From contig DFBW01000158.1 in the NCBI GenBank assembly GCA_002366775.1, positions 1-6,135 of the forward strand: 6,135 bases of DNA, read 5' to 3'. The notes under the pieces were generated by a model. It had not been told where the DNA came from. It worked only from the letters and a program-made list of their open reading frames with translations, and did not search any database. The stretch's first letter is position 1. The number at the start of each line of letters is the position of its first letter. Positions 1 to 4,795 of the stretch are shown here, piece by piece. The translations under genes were made by a program, and so were the position numbers. The stretch is from Roseovarius sp. UBA3070. Its GTDB lineage: Bacteria; Pseudomonadota; Alphaproteobacteria; Rhodobacterales; Rhodobacteraceae.

Positions 1-488
<488 letters not shown>

Positions 489-538
489 TGATCCAGTAGA
501 AGCGAGACTTTTACTAGATATGTCAAAAGCATACACAC

Positions 539-557
539 CAATGTACAGCGTACATTG
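539..557 (+). other. Hairpin in the 23S-5S spacer
   Basis: CAATGTAC (539-546) and GTACATTG (550-557) form a perfect 8-bp stem with a 3-base loop. It lies in the roughly 90-base spacer between the 23S and 5S genes. It may take part in processing of the precursor transcript, but that role is inferred; only the symmetry is seen. The rest of the spacer shows no tRNA or other recognisable element. Confidence 0.5.
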
Positions 558-565
558 ACTTGGAA

Positions 566-715
566 TTCAGAGGTTTTTCTTGGTTTGGTGATCATAGCGA
601 GAGCAAAACACCCGGTCCCATCCCGAACCCGGCCGTTAAGTGCCTTTGCGCCGATGGTACTGCGTCTTAAGACGTGGGAGAGTAGGTCATTGCCAAACCT
701 AGTAAAACCTCTGAG
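566..715 (+). other. Precursor stem enclosing 5S rRNA
   Basis: TTCAGAGGTTTT (566-577) upstream of the 5S gene pairs with AAAACCTCTGAG (704-715) downstream, giving 12 positions with one G-T pair. CT/AG at 579-580/701-702 and then 5S helix I continue the helix with only isolated mismatches. Such flanking complementarity is typical of rRNA precursors, where endonucleases release the 5S precursor. The pairing is seen directly; its use in processing is inferred. Confidence 0.6.
581..701 (+). rRNA. rrf: 5S ribosomal RNA
   Basis: This is the 5S RNA of the large subunit. Helix I is formed by GGTTTGG (582-588) and CCAAACC (693-699). Between them are the conserved CCCATCCCGAACCCGGCCGT-type loop B/C region (about 617-636), GCGCCGATGGTACTG (about 649-663) and GTGGGAGAGTAGG (about 674-686), all characteristic of bacterial 5S. 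The length of about 120 bases is normal. The ends are estimated from helix I and may shift by a couple of bases. It lies about 90 bases after the 23S gene in the same transcription unit and is followed by a terminator. Confidence 0.96.
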
Positions 716-760
716 ATTTGTATCTCTCTTACGATTTCTTCCCCAACATTTTGATCGAAC

Positions 761-784
761 AGCCACCTTAACGGGTGGTTTTTT
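761..784 (+). terminator. Rho-independent terminator of the rRNA operon
   Basis: AGCCACC (761-767) pairs with GGTGGTT (774-780; one G-T pair) around the loop TTAACG. Six T residues at 779-784 follow the GC-rich part of the stem. It lies about 60 bases after the 5S gene and is the natural end of the operon. No tRNA lies between the 5S gene and this site. Confidence 0.85.
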
Positions 785-830
785 AGCGTTTCAGCACCTG
801 ATATCCCCGCGCGGAATCAAGGCCATAGGC

Positions 831-973
831 CGCCGCGCGATCGCCAGACCGCCCCCCGGGCTGGCGATAGATTGACGTTGGCGCACCGCTGATCCGTTAG
901 GCGGTAGTAGCTGAGATAAAGAGCTTTCGCTCGGAGGTCGAGCGCCACCCCGCGGTCTGGCCATCGCGCGGTG
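831..973. repeat. 143-bp element bounded by 22-bp inverted arms
   Basis: Arm 831-852 (core CCGCGCGATCGCCAGACCGC, 833-852) is the inverse complement of 952-973, with one C/C mismatch at 842/962 and one G-T pair at 832/972. Inside are smaller stems: ACCGC/GCGGT (885-889/901-905), GAGC/GCTC (921-924/929-932) and CGCTC/GAGCG (928-932/940-944), the last two being mutually exclusive. The left arm can also pair locally, since ATCGCCAG (840-847) is the inverse complement of CTGGCGAT (861-868). No reading frame here looks coding. It could be a small palindromic repeat or MITE-like element, a structured RNA, or a barrier between the converging rrn and parE transcripts. The sequence alone does not decide. 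Confidence 0.55.
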
Positions 974-979
974 AGTCAC

Positions 980-1014
980 TTCACAATGCATGGTGCATGA
1001 CAAACACTTGTGAA
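980..1014. repeat. Inverted repeat with inner hairpin
   Basis: TTCACAA (980-986) and TTGTGAA (1008-1014) are perfect inverse complements. Inside them ATGCA (986-990) and TGCAT (994-998) form a second hairpin around TGG. It lies downstream of the 117-residue minus-strand ORF and next to the 831-973 element. There is no T-tract, so it is not a standard terminator. Its function is unknown. Confidence 0.4.
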
Positions 1015-1017
1015 CAG

Positions 1018-1048
1018 CTTTGTAGTGTGGGTTGAAAACTCTACAAAG
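1018..1048. repeat. 8-bp inverted repeat spanning the stop of the small ORF
   Basis: CTTTGTAG (1018-1025) is the exact inverse complement of CTACAAAG (1041-1048), separated by 15 bases. One arm carries the TAG stop codon of the minus-strand ORF ending at 1041. It could form a 3'-end stem-loop on that transcript, but no T-tract follows, so termination here is uncertain. Confidence 0.4.
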
Positions 1049-1394
1049 TGCCGTCATACGCAAAAAAACCTGTGGTTTCAAAACTTCCTGTGGCAAGAAA
1101 TTTACCGCTCCAATTATCCTTGAACCATCGTAGCGGAATAGCAATCTTGCCGTGTGCGAGTGAGCTATTGGGGATTGTAGCGGAAGCAAGTTCAAGTCCG
1201 GCTTTGTAACCTAACCAGTTGATTAACAACATCCGCCGCAAATCTGGGCGGTAGTGCATCATGTAATATTGGGCATCTCGATCCAATGGAGGTTCAAAAA
1301 TCAACAGAGAGCCTTGCCAAAGGTGTTCATCGAGATCAGTTACGCGTCGAAATGAGTGGCCAAGGGCAGATAGCGTTTCAGGTAAGTCACTCAA
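1041..1394 (-). CDS. Imm45-like immunity protein, translationally coupled to parE
   Basis: This is a 117-residue soluble protein with no signal peptide or membrane segment. From memory of the family, it resembles Imm45 immunity proteins, which are thought to neutralise toxins of polymorphic or contact-dependent systems. Matching features are LWQGS (25-29) early on, GYKAG (62-66), IPNSS (74-78) and W90 followed by NW (94-95). The assignment is by pattern, not by a search. The start is TTG at 1394-1392, within the TTGA that overlaps the parE stop. A strong Shine-Dalgarno GGAGGAG (complement of 1403-1409) lies 8 bases upstream inside parE, so translation is probably coupled. Counted over 1081-1320, GC is about 46%, while sampled parE lines are 60-67%, which suggests acquired DNA. 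No toxin gene is visible, so it would be an orphan immunity gene. It could instead be an unrelated small protein. Confidence 0.55.
   Translation of the reverse strand: MSDLPETLSALGHSFRRVTDLDEHLWQGSLLIFEPPLDRDAQYYMMHYRPDLRRMLLINWLGYKAGLELASATIPNSSLAHGKIAIPLRWFKDNWSGKFLATGSFETTGFFAYDGTL
1062..1079 (-). terminator. Weak terminator-like hairpin plus T7 inside the small ORF
   Basis: Read on the minus strand, GAAACC (1079-1074) pairs with GGTTTT around ACA (one G-T pair), and a run of seven T lies at 1068-1062. The run encodes GFF near the C-terminus of the 117-residue protein, before its stop. The stem is short and AT-rich, so it may be inactive or only partly active. Confidence 0.25.
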
Positions 1395-3355
1395 ACATCC
1401 AACTCCTCCACAAACCGGGCGTTCTCCTGAATGTACTGATACCGCAATTCGGGCTTTTTCCCCATCAGACGCTCCACCAGATCGCCGGTTTCGCCCGGTT
1501 CGTCCTCGTCAATTGTCACGCGGATCAACTTGCGAGAGGTTGGGTCCATTGTGGTTTCTTTCAGATCCTTAGCGTCCATTTCGCCCAGGCCTTTGAATCG
1601 CTGCACGTCGATCTTGCCTTTGCCGCCCAGACCCTTTTCCATCAGCGCGTCTTTTTCGGCGTCATTGGCCACATAGACCCGCCGCGCGCCTTGGGTCAGC
1701 CGGTACAGAGGCGGACAGGCGAGGTACAAATGCCCCGCATCAATCAAGGGGCGCATCTGGGTGAAGAAAAATGTCATCAAAAGCGAGGCAATATGCGCGC
1801 CGTCCACATCCGCATCGGTCATGATGATGATCTTTTCATAGCGCAGATCATCAAGGTTAAACCTTGTGCCCATGCCACAGCCCAAACTTTCGCAGAGGTC
1901 TGAAATCTCGGCATTTGACCCCAGCTTGGATGAGGCCGCGCCCAGCACGTTCAGGATTTTGCCCTTCAGCGGCAGCAAGGCTTGCGTCTTGCGATTACGC
2001 GCGCCTTTGCCAGACCCGCCGGCGCTGTCACCCTCGACGATGAACAGCTCGGTGCCCTCACGATCTTTTGAGGAACAATCCGTCAGCTTGCCCGGCAGGC
2101 GCAGTTTCTTAGTGGCAGTCTTGCGTGCGGTCTCTTTTTCCTGACGGCGGCGCAGGCGCTCTTCGGCGCGCAGCACAAGGAAATCCAGAATAGCCCCGGC
2201 GGATTTGGTATCGGCCGCCAGCCAGTTGTCAAAATGGTCACGCACAGAATTTTCCACCATGCGCTGTGCCTCAACCGTGGCCAATCTGTCTTTGGTCTGG
2301 CCCACAAATTCCGGCTCTCGGATGAAACAGGACACCAACGCGCCCGCGCCTGTGGTCAGGTCTTCGCGGGTGATGGTAGCGGCCTTTTTGTTTGATACCA
2401 ACTCGCCGTAGGCCTTGATGCCTTTCAACACAGCCGCCCAAAATCCGGCTTCATGGGTGCCGCCTTCGGGGGTGGGCACGGTGTTGCAATAGGACTGGAT
2501 GAACCCATCGCGGGACGGGGTCCAGTTGATCGCCCATTCGACCTTGCCGGGTGCACCAAATTTTTCGAACGACACTGATCCGGTGAAGGGCTGATCGGCA
2601 TAAGTGGTGGTGCCAGACAGGGTTTCGGTCAGGTAATCCGCCAATCCGCCGGGAAAATGGAACTTGGCCTCAAGCGGGGTATCCCCATCCTGAATGGCGG
2701 ATTTCCAGCGTATTTCGACGCCTGAAAACAGATAGGCCTTTGAGCGCGCCATCTTGTAAAGTCGCGCGGGTTTCAGCTGCAATGCGCCGAAAATTTCGGG
2801 GTCAGGGTGAAACGTCACTGCCGTGCCACGCCGGTTTGGGGCCGAACCGACTTTGGCCAGCTTGCCCTGCGGCACACCACGCGAAAACTCCATCGCATAC
2901 AGCTCTTTGTTGCGCGCCACTTCGACACGCAGATGATCGGACAAGGCATTGACCACAGAAGACCCAACGCCGTGCAGCCCGCCGGATGTTTCATAGCTGT
3001 CGCCCGAAAACTTACCGCCTGCATTCAGCGTGCAAAAAATGATCTCAAGAGCGGATTTTGACGGGTCTTTGGGGTGCGGATCAATGGGGATGCCGCGCCC
3101 GTTGTCACGCACGCTGACATGGCCGTTTTCATGCAGTTCAACTTCGATCCAGGTGGCGTGGCCTGCCACGGCCTCATCCATGGAGTTATCGACAATTTCG
3201 GCCACCATATGGTGCAGCGCGCGGTCATCCTTGCCGCCGATATACATGCCGGGGCGTAGCCGCACATGCTCCATGTCCTCCAGCACCTGGATGGAGGAGG
3301 CATCATAGTCGCTTTTTTTCTTTGGATCTTTGTCAGGATCGAAAAAGTCGTTCAT
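1391..3355 (-). CDS. parE: DNA topoisomerase IV subunit B
   Basis: ParE is the ATPase subunit of topoisomerase IV. With ParC it decatenates replicated chromosomes and relaxes supercoils in the cytoplasm. The 654-residue product has the GHKL ATPase motifs EIVDNSMDEA (53-62), DNGRGIP (84-90) and GGLHGVG (125-131), then the transducer domain. The TOPRIM domain has EGDSAGG (441-447) and DADVDG (514-519), with QRFKGLGEMD near 585-594. The large insertion in the C-terminal half of proteobacterial GyrB (about 800 residues) is missing, which favours ParE. The start is ATG at 3355-3353 (MNDFFDP). A further 52 in-frame residues upstream look non-coding and overlap the divergent gene. Upstream of the ATG only a weak AGCAGAG is seen, no clear Shine-Dalgarno. 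The stop overlaps the TTG of the next gene, so the two probably form one transcript. Confidence 0.96.
   Translation of the reverse strand: MNDFFDPDKDPKKKSDYDASSIQVLEDMEHVRLRPGMYIGGKDDRALHHMVAEIVDNSMDEAVAGHATWIEVELHENGHVSVRDNGRGIPIDPHPKDPSKSALEIIFCTLNAGGKFSGDSYETSGGLHGVGSSVVNALSDHLRVEVARNKELYAMEFSRGVPQGKLAKVGSAPNRRGTAVTFHPDPEIFGALQLKPARLYKMARSKAYLFSGVEIRWKSAIQDGDTPLEAKFHFPGGLADYLTETLSGTTTYADQPFTGSVSFEKFGAPGKVEWAINWTPSRDGFIQSYCNTVPTPEGGTHEAGFWAAVLKGIKAYGELVSNKKAATITREDLTTGAGALVSCFIREPEFVGQTKDRLATVEAQRMVENSVRDHFDNWLAADTKSAGAILDFLVLRAEERLRRRQEKETARKTATKKLRLPGKLTDCSSKDREGTELFIVEGDSAGGSGKGARNRKTQALLPLKGKILNVLGAASSKLGSNAEISDLCESLGCGMGTRFNLDDLRYEKIIIMTDADVDGAHIASLLMTFFFTQMRPLIDAGHLYLACPPLYRLTQGARRVYVANDAEKDALMEKGLGGKGKIDVQRFKGLGEMDAKDLKETTMDPTSRKLIRVTIDEDEPGETGDLVERLMGKKPELRYQYIQENARFVEELDV
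1403..1409 (-). promoter_or_regulatory. Shine-Dalgarno GGAGGAG for the TTG-started small ORF
   Basis: The complement reads GGAGGAG, 8 bases before the TTG at 1394-1392. It lies inside the last codons of parE (VEELDV). It is what makes the TTG start credible and points to coupled translation. Confidence 0.7.
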
Positions 3356-3494
3356 ACCGCTGCTCTGCTTTTTTATTGGTTGGCATGCATTATGGCAGCG
3401 CAAAACCAACAGGGGAAGGCCAAAGCGTGATGGCGAGGTGGTTTGCCCCTTATTCCCCTCGCACGTCTGGAAAACCCCTGTTAGGCTCACGTTT
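3356..3494. promoter_or_regulatory. Divergent intergenic region between parE and the HEITH lipoprotein gene
   Basis: These 139 bases must hold the promoters for parE (minus) and the lipoprotein gene (plus). AACAGGGG (3408-3415) and CCCCTGTT (3475-3482) are perfect inverse complements 59 bases apart, a possible pair of operator half-sites. A CATAAT hexamer can be read on the minus strand about 40 bases before the parE start, but no convincing -35 lies at the right distance. No clear sigma-70 promoter could be assigned to either gene. Confidence 0.35.
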
Positions 3495-4172
3495 ATGCGG
3501 GTTTTGCTCATTATATCCTTGTTGCTGATTGCCTCCTGTGGGCGGCCTCTGACGGAGGCCGAGCTGGCCTTTGCCTCGCAAATTCAAGGAGATACCCTGG
3601 ACACCGACAGGGTGCGATTTGTGAAGGGCGCGTTGGTGGGATCAGTGACCTACAAGCGCCAAAAACGGCCACGTCTGGCCTGCCGCGAGCGGATATTTCC
3701 CGAACCGAAATCCGAGGTAGTTACGGTTGGTCCCGCTGCTGTTGCGCTGCATAACAAGGTGTTTTTCACCCGGCCCTATTATCTGCCCGATTACATGCAA
3801 AACTATCCCAAAGAGATTGATCTATACGCGGCAATGATCTTTGCGCATGAGATCACGCATATCTGGCAATGGCAAAACCGCGCCATAACGGGCTATAGCC
3901 CGCTGCGTGCCGGAAATGAGCATGTGAACAGCGACGACCCTTATCTGTTTGATATCAATACCAATGCCAATCTGTTGGACTACGGATTTGAGCAACAGGC
4001 TGGTATTGTTGAGGAATATGTCTGCTGCTCGACGCTGGATCCAGAAGCTCCGCGCACCAAGCGGTTGGAAGCCATGTTGCGAGGAGCCTTTCCAATGGGC
4101 AAGTTACCCACCCCCGACAAGGTGATTTTGCCGTGGGATGAGGCGCAGACCAAAGGCATTTGCCGTCAGTGA
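3495..4172 (+). CDS. Putative lipoprotein with HExxH zinc-metallopeptidase-like motif
   Basis: This is a 225-residue protein of no firmly recognised family. The N-terminus MRVLLIISLLLIASC is a lipoprotein signal with lipobox IASC, so lipidation at Cys15 and a periplasmic, membrane-anchored location are likely. IFAHEITHIWQWQ holds HEITH (118-122), the HExxH signature of zinc metallopeptidases. Downstream FEQQAGIVEEY (165-175) offers glutamates (E166, E173, E174) for a gluzincin-like third ligand. The arrangement recalls DUF4157-like (eCIS core) and 'vgr-related' proteins with HE-T-H-WQ motifs in Rhodobacterales, from memory. Besides Cys15 there are cysteines at 63, 177 and 178 and one near the C-terminus, which could form disulfides. 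The ATG at 3495 is chosen because the signal peptide begins there; upstream in-frame sequence overlaps parE. Only a weak TTAGG is seen as ribosome site. Peptidase activity is unproven. Confidence 0.75.
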   Translation: MRVLLIISLLLIASCGRPLTEAELAFASQIQGDTLDTDRVRFVKGALVGSVTYKRQKRPRLACRERIFPEPKSEVVTVGPAAVALHNKVFFTRPYYLPDYMQNYPKEIDLYAAMIFAHEITHIWQWQNRAITGYSPLRAGNEHVNSDDPYLFDINTNANLLDYGFEQQAGIVEEYVCCSTLDPEAPRTKRLEAMLRGAFPMGKLPTPDKVILPWDEAQTKGICRQ

Positions 4173-4264
4173 TGCGCTTGATCCCGAGCGGTTTCTTGTC
4201 TTTGCAGCCCCATTTCGGCTGGGTAAATCCATTGTGGATATCCGTGACAGGTAGGCAGGTTTTG

Positions 4265-4660
4265 CTATTCCTGGATGCTTTCCAGATAGGCCAGCAATGC
4301 TGCCAAAGGCCGAGGCGTGGGGGTTAAAACACCATCACCTACATCCACCGGAATGGTATCACCTTCCAGAAGGTCCCCAAATTCAGGCATGCCTTTTCCG
4401 GGCAGGCCGGTGCGGTCATAGCCGTCGATTATGGATAGAACCCGCGCACGGGAAAATACGCCGTTGATAGATAGTTGTGTTAAATCAGATGGCTGCGGGG
4501 TCATCAGGCTTGCCCAAGGGCCGTCACCTTTGCCCGACACTCCGTGGCACTGAACACAGTTTTTGGCAAACAACCTTTGGCCTTCGGGGGCTTCAGGCAT
4601 GGATATTTGCGTGCAGGCCGCAACACCCAAGGCCAGGGCAACCACTGCTGTTCGATACAC
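4265..4660 (-). CDS. Monohaem c-type cytochrome lipoprotein
   Basis: This is a 131-residue class I cytochrome c acting as a periplasmic electron carrier. The N-terminus carries a lipoprotein signal ending in lipobox VAAC (13-16), so it is probably anchored to a membrane at Cys16. CVQCH (35-39) is the covalent haem site, with His39 as proximal ligand. GMPEFG (90-95) supplies the likely distal Met91. The final helix LAALLAYLESI (119-129) matches the C-terminal helix of the fold. The start is GTG at 4660-4658, set by a perfect AGGAGG six bases upstream. It lies downstream of lysK on the same strand, but 135 bases away and with its own regulatory signals, so it is probably transcribed separately. 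The electron donor and acceptor cannot be told from the window. Confidence 0.92.
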   Translation of the reverse strand: MYRTAVVALALGVAACTQISMPEAPEGQRLFAKNCVQCHGVSGKGDGPWASLMTPQPSDLTQLSINGVFSRARVLSIIDGYDRTGLPGKGMPEFGDLLEGDTIPVDVGDGVLTPTPRPLAALLAYLESIQE

Positions 4661-4666
4661 TTTAAG

Positions 4667-4672
4667 CCTCCT
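4667..4672 (-). promoter_or_regulatory. Shine-Dalgarno AGGAGG fixing the GTG start of the cytochrome gene
   Basis: The complement reads AGGAGG, six bases before GTG at 4660-4658. It is the best ribosome site in the window and decides the non-ATG start of the cytochrome c gene. Confidence 0.85.
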
Positions 4673-4682
4673 ATTTTAGTTC

Positions 4683-4688
4683 ATGCTA
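4683..4688 (-). promoter_or_regulatory. Candidate -10 element of the cytochrome promoter
   Basis: The complement reads TAGCAT, matching TATAAT at four of six positions. Support comes mainly from its spacing to the FNR-type box at 4710-4723 and from its position about 23 bases before the start codon. There is no good -35 hexamer, as expected for an activator-dependent promoter. Confidence 0.4.
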
Positions 4689-4709
4689 GCAACTGTTTCG
4701 GGCTTTGTC

Positions 4710-4723
4710 TTGATCTCTATCAG
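4710..4723 (-). promoter_or_regulatory. FNR/FnrL-type operator upstream of the cytochrome c gene
   Basis: On the + strand it reads TTGAT-CTCT-ATCAG, matching nine of ten positions of the CRP/FNR-family consensus TTGATnnnnATCAA. Its centre is about 56 bases before the GTG start. A TAGCAT hexamer (complement of 4683-4688) lies 31 bases downstream, close to the box-to--10 distance of a class II activated promoter with the box near -41.5. This predicts a transcript start near 4675. FNR/FnrL (low oxygen) or a Dnr/Nnr-type NO regulator could bind; which one is unknown. An overlapping palindrome TTGATC/GATCAA spans 4710-4728. Confidence 0.55.
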
Positions 4724-4795
4724 ATCAAAGCGTCGCGCGGAATTGCCAGTTACGCACGAGTTGTCGATTGGGGCAAGACGATGGGAAAAAGGGTG

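Noticed and set aside
555..875. 106-residue open frame on + and a 104-residue frame on - (452-766)
   Set aside because: Both cross the 5S rRNA gene or the terminator and have no protein-like features.
785..1040. CRISPR array or tRNA in the repeat-rich stretch
   Set aside because: There are no regularly spaced direct repeats, and no tRNA cloverleaf with the conserved T-loop GTTCAA-type sequence.
791..1195. 134-residue open frame on -
   Set aside because: It overlaps the palindrome and the better supported Imm45-like ORF; it has no ribosome site or recognisable motif.
1286..1903. 205-residue open frame on + antisense to parE
   Set aside because: Shadow of the parE coding frame, which carries clear motifs; such long antisense frames are common in GC-rich genes.
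3330..3494. 55-residue N-terminal extension of the HEITH lipoprotein
   Set aside because: It overlaps the start of parE and would bury the lipoprotein signal peptide, which begins at the ATG at 3495.
3356..3511. 52-residue N-terminal extension of ParE
   Set aside because: It runs across the divergent promoter region and into the lipoprotein start; known ParE proteins begin shortly before the YDASSI-type segment.
4205..4221. CAGCC/GGCTG hairpin between the converging lipoprotein and cytochrome genes
   Set aside because: Only a 5-bp stem and no T-tract on either strand, so a terminator call is not supported.
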